A DNA stretch of 16,340 bases, from assembly GCA_035264765.1 (NCBI GenBank), contig DATFPQ010000282.1, positions 1 through 16,340 on the forward strand. The letters run 5' to 3'. The position numbers and the translations under genes were made by a program. Positions 8,001 to 14,061 of the stretch are shown one piece after another. Position 1 is the first letter of the stretch; each line of letters starts with the position of its first letter. This DNA comes from DATFPQ01 sp035264765 (lineage in GTDB: Bacteria > Actinomycetota > Actinomycetes > Actinomycetales > Angustibacteraceae). Below the pieces are notes generated by a model. That model made no database searches. It was not told where the DNA came from and saw only the letters and a list, made by a program, of their open reading frames with translations.

Positions 8001-8237
8001 TCAGCGCACAGCGCGGGTCACCCGCGTGTCGTCCGGGCGCTTGGCGCCGTAGCCCGCCTTTGACAGCGCCTTGCCGGCCGCGACGCCCAGGATCGCGACC
8101 ACGCCACCGATGATGAAGAGGATCAGGGAGGTCACGACCACTGCGATCGCCATGATGAGCGAACCGATCATGATCACGCCAACGCCGGTCCATGCCGCGA
8201 TCGTGTTGCCGTGGTTGGAGTGCGCCTCGCCGGCCAT
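8001..8237 (-). CDS. HGxxPAAW-like small membrane protein
   Basis: This 78-residue protein resembles the actinobacterial HGxxPAAW family: a short polar N-terminus, the motif HGNTIAAW (9-16), then two closely spaced hydrophobic segments (about 17-34 and 36-57) and a basic tail ending in TRVTRAVR. The family's Pro is replaced by Ile here. No biochemical function is known to me. The start is well supported, because GAAGGAG lies 6 nt before the ATG at 8237. A promoter-like motif at 8270-8285 would give a leader of about 27 nt. The gene begins a new transcription unit after a 329-nt gap and is followed after 13 nt by the DUF2752 gene. Confidence 0.85.
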   Translation of the reverse strand: MAGEAHSNHGNTIAAWTGVGVIMIGSLIMAIAVVVTSLILFIIGGVVAILGVAAGKALSKAGYGAKRPDDTRVTRAVR

Positions 8238-8269
8238 GGGTGCTCCTTCGGGGTGTGGTCGGACCCCCT

Positions 8270-8285
8270 CATTGTGCCAGCAGCC
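8270..8285 (-). promoter_or_regulatory. Promoter-like motif before the HGxxPAAW-like gene
   Basis: On the minus strand the motif reads GGCTGCTGGCACAATG. It contains CACAAT as a possible -10 with TGG directly before it, as in an extended -10. Fifteen of its sixteen bases recur upstream of hisI at 11315-11330. Transcription would begin near 8264, leaving about 27 nt of leader with a strong ribosome-binding site. No convincing -35 is visible; CTGACA lies only 14 nt upstream. Confidence 0.4.
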
Positions 8286-8306
8286 TGATCTGTCAGCAGC
8301 CCGGTC

Positions 8307-8346
8307 ACGCGCTCGGTGCGCGGGTAGGTTCCCGCGCACCTCGCGT
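8307..8346. repeat. Strong hairpin in the trp intergenic gap
   Basis: Perfect 10-bp arms GGTGCGCGGG (8315-8324) and CCCGCGCACC (8331-8340) enclose a 6-nt loop. After a small internal asymmetry the stem continues with ACGCG (8307-8311) and CGCGT (8342-8346). There is no T-run on either side, so a classical intrinsic terminator is not supported. It lies just upstream of the candidate promoter of the HGxxPAAW-like gene. Confidence 0.6.
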
Positions 8347-8474
8347 CTCTCGGGCCCAGCCAACTCGCGCCTCCCGGTGCTTTGCGCGCGATAAGCCGGT
8401 TGATTCGCGCCCTGCGGTGCCAGTTCACCGGCTTCTGGCGCGCAAAGCCGCTGAGCCCGCACCTCGGCGCTGCT
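8341..8474. repeat. Inverted repeat and degenerate direct repeats in the trp gap
   Basis: Two 22-nt arms, 8379-8400 and 8427-8448, are inverted copies matching at 20 of 22 positions. Each has an outer GCTTTGCGCGC and an inner AAGCCGGT, with a 26-nt loop between them. Across the same stretch a degenerate direct unit, AGCC-spacer-YCGCRCC-N4-SGYTGC, appears three times, with AGCC at 8358, 8394 and 8446. This looks like a palindromic intergenic repeat element of the REP or MITE kind. The gap 8238-8566 holds no credible gene. Confidence 0.6.
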
Positions 8475-8520
8475 TCCACCAGGCCGCTCAGCGGCGCGCG
8501 CCGAGCGACCTGGGTGGAGC
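8472..8520 (-). terminator. Long hairpin after the Trp membrane protein gene
   Basis: About 47 nt past the stop codon of the 9388-8567 gene, outer arms GCTTCCACCAGG (8472-8483) and CCTGGGTGGAGC (8509-8520) pair with two single-base bulges. Inside, CGCTC (8485-8489) pairs with GAGCG (8503-8507) around the self-complementary GGCGCGCGCC (8493-8502). The position suits termination of the hisI-trpE unit. There is no U-tract, so it may be a non-canonical terminator, an RNA-stabilising stem, or part of the neighbouring repeats. Confidence 0.35.
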
Positions 8521-8566
8521 GATCCAGCCCGGGGGGAGCAAGCGCTGGGTGCCGATCCGCTGGCGG

Positions 8567-9388
8567 TCAGCGGGTGGGGTCCTCGCCGCGGGAGAGGGCG
8601 TCCCACGCGTCGGCCGGCTCGGCGGTGCTGTCGGCGGCGGCACTGCCGCTCGCGGAGTCGACGCCGGTCGCCCCGGCCGGACCCGCCGCGGAGCCCAGGG
8701 CCGCCGCCCCAGCAGCGCCCGTTGCCTCGGCGACGCCGTCCGACACCGGCCGGTCGGCCGACGGCGGGGTGGTCTCCGCCGGGCGGCCCTCCGCAGCGGC
8801 CGCGGGGACCTCGAACCGGTCCGACGGCGCCGCCCAGCGACGCGCTCGGAGCACCACGAAGGCTCCAGCGACGACGGCGGCCAGACCCGCCACGACGGCC
8901 AACCAGGGCCACGGCGTCACGGCGACGGATGCACCGGCTCCAGCGGGCCCGACCGCGGACCGGCCCGTGGCGCGAGCCAGCTCCGCGGCGACCGCGGCCT
9001 CGGGAGCGCGAGCCGCGGACACCGCCGCCGCGGCACCGGCAGCGCCGGCCAGCACGAGCACCAGCCCGGTCACCACCCGGCCCAACCGCCGGGCCAGCAA
9101 CACAGACACGCCGGCAGCCAGCAGCACCACGGAGACCGCAGGCACGACCGGAGCGACCTGGCGGCCGGAGAGCCGCAGCTGCAGCCGCCCGGCCAGGGCG
9201 TCGGTGACGTCGGCGGTCACCCAGGTGCGGGAAGCGGAGAGCAGCCCCAACAGCCCGGCGACCAGCGCGAGCAGCACGGCCAGCGTGCGCTCCTGCCGCG
9301 ACCGTAGGAACTGCCGTGACTGACCAGACCGCGCAGACCGCGCAGACTGCCCCCGCTCCCCTGACTGCCGTGGCGGCTCCGACGTCAC
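8567..9388 (-). CDS. Trp biosynthesis-associated membrane protein
   Basis: This 273-residue protein matches the actinobacterial family found next to trpE (Trp_oprn_chp/TIGR02234). Its function is unproven. It has a polar, Ser/Arg/Gln-rich N-terminus (1-33), four hydrophobic segments (about 34-53, 78-99, 102-126 and 157-181) with SRTWVTADVTD after the first, then a long Ala/Pro/Ser-rich, probably disordered cytoplasmic tail (185-258), and the conserved terminal motif AWDALSRGEDPTR (261-273). Conservation of that last motif beyond a low-complexity tail suggests a binding role. The GTG start overlaps the trpE stop by four bases (GTGA), so it is coupled to anthranilate synthase. Nearly repeated 9-bp units (CGCAGACCG) underlie the N-terminal Ser/Arg stretch. 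Confidence 0.9.
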   Translation of the reverse strand: MTSEPPRQSGERGQSARSARSGQSRQFLRSRQERTLAVLLALVAGLLGLLSASRTWVTADVTDALAGRLQLRLSGRQVAPVVPAVSVVLLAAGVSVLLARRLGRVVTGLVLVLAGAAGAAAAVSAARAPEAAVAAELARATGRSAVGPAGAGASVAVTPWPWLAVVAGLAAVVAGAFVVLRARRWAAPSDRFEVPAAAAEGRPAETTPPSADRPVSDGVAEATGAAGAAALGSAAGPAGATGVDSASGSAAADSTAEPADAWDALSRGEDPTR

Positions 9389-10920
9389 ACCACGCTCCGC
9401 ATGGCGCTGGCCGCCGTCACCGCGCGAACCACCGCCATCGACTTGTTGACCGACTCCTGGTGCTCGGACGCCGGGTCGGAGTCCGCGACCACGCCTCCAC
9501 CGGCCTGCACGTACGCGACGCCGTCGAGCACCACCGCGGTCCGGATCGCGATCGCCATGTCGAGGTCGCCGGCGAAGTCCAGGTAGCCCACCGTTCCGCC
9601 GTAGAGACCGCGGCGAGTGCGCTCCATCTCGTCGATGAGCTCCATCGCGCGGACCTTCGGCGCGCCGGACAGCGTGCCGGCCGGGAAGGTCGCTACCAGC
9701 GCGTCGTACGCCGTGCGGCCCTCGCTGAGCCGACCCACGACGGTCGAGACGATGTGCATCACGTGGCTGTACCGCTCGACCTGCATGAAGTCGAGCACCT
9801 CGACGGTCCCGGCATCGCAGACCCGGCCCAGGTCGTTGCGCGCGAGGTCGACGAGCATCAGGTGCTCGGCCCGTTCCTTGTCGTCGGCCAGCAGCGACTC
9901 CGCGTTCTCGACGTCCTCCTCCGGCGTGGCACCGCGCGGCCGAGTGCCCGCGATGGGGTGGGTCATGGCGCGACGGCCGTCGACCTTGACCAGCGCCTCG
10001 GGACTGGAGCCGACGACGTCATAGCTCCGACCGTCCGGCGTCGGCAGCCGCAGCAGGTACATGTACGGACTCGGGTTGCTCGCGCGGAGCACGCGGTAGA
10101 CGTCGAGTGCGTCCGCGGGGCAGGGAACCTCGTACCGCTGCGACGGGACGACCTGGAAGACGTCCCCCGCGCGCACCGCCTCCTTCGCCCGCTCCACCAT
10201 GTCGCAGTACTCCACCGGGGCAAGCTGGGCTTGCACGTCTGGGACGCCGTTGCCGGGAACCGCGACGGTGCTGGGCGCCGGCGACCCCAGCTGCTGGGTC
10301 ATCCGGTCCAGCCGGTCGACCGCGTCCTGCCAGGCCTCGTCGACCCGCTGGTCGGTGAAGTCGTAGTTGACGGCGTTCGCGACGAGCAGCAGCGACCCGT
10401 CCGCGTGGTCGAGCACGGCCAGGTCCGTGGCCAGCATCATCGTGAGCTCGGGCAGGCCCAGGTCGTCCTGGTTGTCGTCCGGAAGCCGCTCCCACCGACG
10501 CACGATGTCGTACGTCAGCGCGCCCACCATGCCTCCGGTGAGCGGGGGCAGGCCCTCAAGCGCCGGCGTGTGCAGCGCTGCGACGGTGTCGCGAAGCGCC
10601 TCGGCCGGGTCGCCCGACGTCGGGACGCCGACCGGCGGCTCCCCGATCCAGAACGCCTCGCCATCGCGCGCGGTCAGCGTCGCCGCCGACCGCGCGCCGA
10701 CGATCGAGTAGCGCGACCACACCCCGCCGTGCTCCGCGGACTCCAGCAGGAAGGTGCCCGGCAGGTCACGGGCCAGCTTGCGATAGACGCCCAGCGGGGT
10801 CTCGGCGTCCGCGAGCAGGCGGCGGACGACCGGGATCACCCGACGGTCGCGCGCCAGCTCGCGGAACTGCTCGCGGCTCGGCCAGGTGACGCCGAAGCTG
10901 AGGTCCGGCGTCGCGCTCAT
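9385..10920 (-). CDS. trpE: Anthranilate synthase component I
   Basis: TrpE converts chorismate and ammonia to anthranilate, the committed step of tryptophan synthesis, normally with the glutaminase TrpG, which is not in this window. The 511-residue protein has the N-terminal regulatory domain and the chorismate-binding core: PIAGTRPRG (322-330), ERAEHLMLVDLARNDLG (349-365), YSHVMHIVS (384-392), GTLSGAPK (415-422) and GGGVVADSDPASEHQES (474-490). The allosteric tryptophan site looks intact: LLES at 58-61 (Ser61 matches the feedback-critical serine of enterobacterial TrpE) and NPSPYMY at 282-288. I infer a tryptophan-inhibited TrpE rather than a salicylate or phenazine relative. The ATG overlaps the hisI stop (ATGA), and the stop overlaps the downstream membrane-protein start (GTGA). 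Confidence 0.97.
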   Translation of the reverse strand: MSATPDLSFGVTWPSREQFRELARDRRVIPVVRRLLADAETPLGVYRKLARDLPGTFLLESAEHGGVWSRYSIVGARSAATLTARDGEAFWIGEPPVGVPTSGDPAEALRDTVAALHTPALEGLPPLTGGMVGALTYDIVRRWERLPDDNQDDLGLPELTMMLATDLAVLDHADGSLLLVANAVNYDFTDQRVDEAWQDAVDRLDRMTQQLGSPAPSTVAVPGNGVPDVQAQLAPVEYCDMVERAKEAVRAGDVFQVVPSQRYEVPCPADALDVYRVLRASNPSPYMYLLRLPTPDGRSYDVVGSSPEALVKVDGRRAMTHPIAGTRPRGATPEEDVENAESLLADDKERAEHLMLVDLARNDLGRVCDAGTVEVLDFMQVERYSHVMHIVSTVVGRLSEGRTAYDALVATFPAGTLSGAPKVRAMELIDEMERTRRGLYGGTVGYLDFAGDLDMAIAIRTAVVLDGVAYVQAGGGVVADSDPASEHQESVNKSMAVVRAVTAASAMRSVV

Positions 10921-11309
10921 GAGGCCGCACCGCCGGTGGTGACGACGGCCGTGAGCTCACGGCCGTCGAAGCAGCTGGTCGTGCCGGTGTGACAGGCCGG
11001 ACCGACCTGGTTCACCCGGACCAGCACGGCGTCGCCGTCGCAGTCCAGTGCCACGCTGCGTACGTGCTGCTCGTGGCCGCTGGTGTCGCCCTTGCGCCAG
11101 TACTCCTGCCGGCTGCGGCTCCAGAAGGTGACCCGGCCGGTGGTGAGGGTGCGCGCCAGCGCCTCGTCGTCCATCCAGCCGACCATCAGCACCTGGCCGG
11201 TGTCGTGCTGCTGGACGACGGCGCACACGAGCCCGTCAGCGTCCCGCTTGAGGCTGCGGGCCACCTGCGGGTCGAGGCTGGAGGAGGGCAGGTCGGTAGC
11301 GTCGAGCAC
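10917..11309 (-). CDS. hisI: Phosphoribosyl-AMP cyclohydrolase
   Basis: HisI hydrolyses the adenine ring of phosphoribosyl-AMP in the third step of histidine synthesis, as a zinc- and magnesium-dependent dimer. The 130-residue protein is the single-domain form, without a fused HisE. Motifs: GWMDDEAL (44-51), TFWSRSRQEYWRKGDTSGH (61-79), DCDGDAVL (89-96) with Asp91 and Asp93 as likely metal ligands, and QVGPACHTGTTSCF (101-114). Cys90, Cys106 and Cys113 are the expected zinc ligands. I chose GTG 11309 because homology starts shortly after (LDPQVARSLKRDADGL). The frame is open further upstream, but it runs into the promoter region. The start has no ribosome-binding site and lies 6 nt after a CACAAT -10-like element, which suggests a leaderless mRNA. 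It opens the hisI-trpE unit. Confidence 0.95.
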   Translation of the reverse strand: MLDATDLPSSSLDPQVARSLKRDADGLVCAVVQQHDTGQVLMVGWMDDEALARTLTTGRVTFWSRSRQEYWRKGDTSGHEQHVRSVALDCDGDAVLVRVNQVGPACHTGTTSCFDGRELTAVVTTGGAAS

Positions 11310-11314
11310 CTGCC

Positions 11315-11330
11315 CATTGTGCCCGCAGCC
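11315..11330 (-). promoter_or_regulatory. Promoter-like motif before hisI
   Basis: On the minus strand it reads GGCTGCGGGCACAATG, with CACAAT as candidate -10 ending 6 nt before the GTG start at 11309. Transcription would then begin at or next to the start codon. The same 16-mer with one change lies before the HGxxPAAW-like gene (8270-8285). A matching -35 is not seen. Confidence 0.4.
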
Positions 11331-11368
11331 ACCGACTCTCCTGCGCCGCTGGGCCGGCAGCCGAATCG

Positions 11369-11380
11369 ACGGCGCGCCGT
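11369..11380. promoter_or_regulatory. 12-bp palindrome between hisI and the helicase-like gene
   Basis: ACGGCGCGCCGT is a perfect palindrome, 60 nt upstream of the hisI start on one side and 37 nt upstream of the helicase-like start on the other. It equals the core of the palindrome at 3506-3523 before gltB. It could serve one or both divergent genes. The remainder of the 107-nt divergent gap (11310-11416) shows no clear -10/-35 pair for the plus-strand gene. Confidence 0.35.
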
Positions 11381-11416
11381 TTCGAGTTGTCGGCGGACCC
11401 GTGTTCACTTGAGTCC

Positions 11417-14014
11417 GTGCCCTTCTCGGTCCAGCAGCTCGTGACCACCGGCCCTGGCGACGTCGAGCGCCTGCTCCGGCTGCGCCCGGACGTCCTGCTG
11501 CCGCCTGAACCTCGGGACCTGCGCGAGCTCGCCGAGCGGCTCGACGACCCCGGGTCCGTCGCCGCGATCCTGCACACCGCCGACCTCGCGGTGCTGCAGG
11601 CCGCGGAAGCACTGCAGGCGCTCGGCGGTCGGTCCGGTCTGAACCAGCTCGCCGCACTCCTGGACGGCGACGCCCAGGACGGCGACACCGACGCCGACCC
11701 CGCTGCCCACCTGGGCCACGTCGAAGGCGTCCTGCGCTGGCTGGCGGACCGGGCCCTGGTCCGGCTCGACACCGCGGGAGACGACCCGATCGTGGAGGCA
11801 AGCCCGGGCCTGGCCGCGTGCTTCTCCTGGCCGCTCCGCCTGGGCCTTCCGGCGGCCGGGCTGCACGCCCTGCAGACCGCCGCCACGCTGAACGGCATCC
11901 TGTCCAACCTGGGGCTGCCTCGGCAGACCTCGAAGGCCGCCGCGCTGACCGCGGTGGTCGAGCTGTCGCGCGACGCCGACGCGGTACGGGCCATCGCCGC
12001 GCAGGCGCCGCCGCACGTCGCTGACTGGCTTGCCTGGCACTGCATCGCTCCCCAGGGCGGAACCCTGGTGGCCGACCTCGGTCTCGGCGACAACGCCCAC
12101 CTCCCCTACGGCCGGGCGGACGAGGGCGACGACGAGGGCGGCCTCGCCGCGCTCACCGGAGCGCGCTTCGACCCCGGCGCGTACCGCCGGGAACAGGAGG
12201 CGGCCCGGTGGGCAGCCGACCACGGCCTGGTCGTGCCGGTCGGCTGGGGCGGCGAGGTGCAGATGCCCGCGGAGGTCGCCCTCGCACTGCGCGGCTCCTC
12301 CTACCGGGCGCCCTTCGACCCGACACCGCCCGCCGTGCGGACGCACGTCGTCCGGGCGGATGACGTGGAGCGCGAGTCGGCCGCGTCTGCCGCCGCGTTC
12401 TCCGAGCAGGCGTCGGCTCTGCTCGACCTGGTCGCTCGCACGCCCCTGCCGACTCTCAAGGCCGGCGGCGTCGGCAGCCGAGAGCTGACCCGGCTGGCGA
12501 AGGTTCTGGGCACCGGCGTCCCCGAGGTGCGCCTGGTCGTGGAGACGGCCTGGGCCGCGGGGCTGCTGGAGATGGGCGAGGCGGGGGTGGCCCCGTCGGC
12601 ACGCCTGGCGACGTGGCGCGACCAGGACCCGGCCCAGCGCTTCGTCGCCCTGCTGCGGGGCTGGTGGCGGCTGGGCGGCGTGCCGACGCGGGTCCGGGAC
12701 GCCCGCCGTCAGCTGCCCGCGCTGTCCGCCGCGATGGACTGCCGACTGTGCGCGGCGGCGCGGGAGACCCTGGTGTCGACGCTGGCCGGCCTGCCGCCCG
12801 GCGCGGCCGGTGACCGCACGACGGTCGGCGAGCTGGCCGTGTGGTCGCGGCCGCTGCTGCACGCCTGGGAGGAGGATGACGCCCCCCCGTTCACACTCAC
12901 CTGGCGCGAGGCCGAGCTGCTCGGGGTCGTTGCCGTCGGCGCGCTCAGCACGCTCGGACGCCGGTTGCTGGACGAGGCGTCGGACGCGGGTGCCCAGGGG
13001 CGCCAAGGGACGGACGCAGCGACCGACGCCCTGACGGCCACGGCCGCCGCGATGCTGCCGGGGACGACGGATGAGGCGGTGTTCGGCTCCGACCACACCG
13101 TCATGGCGACCGGCGCACCATCGGCCAGGGTGACGAGGGTGCTGGACGCCGTGGCCGACCGGGAGAGTCGCGGCGGCGCCGTCGTGTGGCGGATCACGCC
13201 CGGCAGCGTCCGCCGCGCTCTCGACGAGGGAGCCACGGCCGAGGGGCTCGAGCACGACCTGCTGGCCATCGCGCGCGGCGGCCTGCCGCAGCCGCTGCGC
13301 TACCTGCTGCAGGACGTCGGACGTCGGCACGGCCTCGTGCGGGTCCGCGACGTGGCGTCGTGCCTGCGCTGTGACGACCCGGCGCTGCTCGCCCAGGTCG
13401 CGGCGGACCGCTCGCTGCGCCGGCTGGGGCTGCGGGTGCTCGCGCCGACCGTCCTGGTCAGCGCCGCCGACGCGCGCACCACGGTCGAGGCGCTCCGAGC
13501 CGCCGGGTACCTGCCCGTGGCCGAGGACGCCGACGGGGCCACCATCCTGGCCCGCGGGCCGGCGACCGGGACGGCCGGCACGGTGGCCAAGACCGGCACG
13601 CCGGCCACGGCCGGCGAGCGGTCGGCCGGCGAGCGGTCGGCCGGCGAGCGGTCGGCCGGCGAGCGCCCGGCTGGACGCCCCGCTCGACCGGACGTCGCGG
13701 CGCTCGCCCAGGCGCTCGTGCGCGCGGGTGACCCGGGACTGCGCGAGCCGGCGTCCCTGACCGAAGCCAACGTCCGACGGCAGGCCCCCCACCTCTCCGG
13801 CGCCCAGGCGCGGCTGCTCGGTCACGCCGTCGACACCGGCACGGACGTGGTCATCGACTACGTGGCGGCCTCCGGGGCGCGGACCCGGCGCCGCGTCGGT
13901 GACCTGGCGCTCTCCGGGAGCACGCTCTACGGCTGGTGCCACCTCCGGCACGACGAGCGCTTCTTCAGCCTGTCCGGCATCGAGTCGGTGCAGCCGGTCG
14001 CGCCGACCGCGTAG
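11417..14014 (+). CDS. XPB/Ssl2-like helicase-associated protein with WYL-like C-terminus
   Basis: This 865-residue protein resembles the actinobacterial 'helicase-associated domain' family. Residues 1-540 are helical, starting with the repeat-like FSVQQLV...LLRLRPD pattern. About 551-710 fit the Helicase_C_3-type domain (VADRESRGGAVVWRITPGS, PLRYLLQDVGRRHG, LRVLAPTVLVSAADA). About 794-865 form a WYL-like domain (VVIDYVAASGARTRRRVG, TLYGWCHLRHDERFFSL). No Walker A or DEAD-type motor motif is present, so it is not a helicase on its own; nucleic-acid binding or regulation is an inference. A linker at 732-751 is made of AGERS repeats. I chose GTG 11417 because homology begins there; TTG 11387 is possible. 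No ribosome-binding site is seen. It is divergent from hisI and convergent with the ABC genes, 47 nt away. Confidence 0.87.
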   Translation: MPFSVQQLVTTGPGDVERLLRLRPDVLLPPEPRDLRELAERLDDPGSVAAILHTADLAVLQAAEALQALGGRSGLNQLAALLDGDAQDGDTDADPAAHLGHVEGVLRWLADRALVRLDTAGDDPIVEASPGLAACFSWPLRLGLPAAGLHALQTAATLNGILSNLGLPRQTSKAAALTAVVELSRDADAVRAIAAQAPPHVADWLAWHCIAPQGGTLVADLGLGDNAHLPYGRADEGDDEGGLAALTGARFDPGAYRREQEAARWAADHGLVVPVGWGGEVQMPAEVALALRGSSYRAPFDPTPPAVRTHVVRADDVERESAASAAAFSEQASALLDLVARTPLPTLKAGGVGSRELTRLAKVLGTGVPEVRLVVETAWAAGLLEMGEAGVAPSARLATWRDQDPAQRFVALLRGWWRLGGVPTRVRDARRQLPALSAAMDCRLCAAARETLVSTLAGLPPGAAGDRTTVGELAVWSRPLLHAWEEDDAPPFTLTWREAELLGVVAVGALSTLGRRLLDEASDAGAQGRQGTDAATDALTATAAAMLPGTTDEAVFGSDHTVMATGAPSARVTRVLDAVADRESRGGAVVWRITPGSVRRALDEGATAEGLEHDLLAIARGGLPQPLRYLLQDVGRRHGLVRVRDVASCLRCDDPALLAQVAADRSLRRLGLRVLAPTVLVSAADARTTVEALRAAGYLPVAEDADGATILARGPATGTAGTVAKTGTPATAGERSAGERSAGERSAGERPAGRPARPDVAALAQALVRAGDPGLREPASLTEANVRRQAPHLSGAQARLLGHAVDTGTDVVIDYVAASGARTRRRVGDLALSGSTLYGWCHLRHDERFFSLSGIESVQPVAPTA
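13610..13669 (+). repeat. 15-bp tandem repeat in the helicase-like gene
   Basis: GCCGGCGAGCGGTCG occurs three times exactly, followed by a fourth copy with two changes in its last four bases. The unit length keeps the frame, so each copy encodes AGERS (the last AGERP). It lies in the linker between the Helicase_C_3-like and WYL-like domains. Copy number could change by slippage without breaking the protein. Confidence 0.95.
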
Positions 14015-14061
14015 GCCCGCACCGGCCGAGGAGTCCGACGGAGACCGAGACGGCGAGGGCG

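Noticed and set aside
8174..8479. A 101-codon minus-strand frame in the gap
   Set aside because: It overlaps the well-supported HGxxPAAW-like start and its ribosome-binding site, runs through the hairpins, and has no recognisable features.
8192..9323. Plus-strand frames of 313-371 codons covering the intergenic gap and the Trp membrane protein gene
   Set aside because: Composition is low-complexity Arg/Ala/Ser with no family resemblance. They cross the inverted repeats and lie antisense to a recognised membrane protein.
13610..13669. Tandem repeat considered as a CRISPR array
   Set aside because: The units are 15 bp, directly adjacent, without spacers, and in frame within a gene.
14015..14061. 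Possible bidirectional terminator between the convergent helicase-like and ABC genes
   Set aside because: The 47-nt gap shows no stem of useful length and no T-run on either strand.
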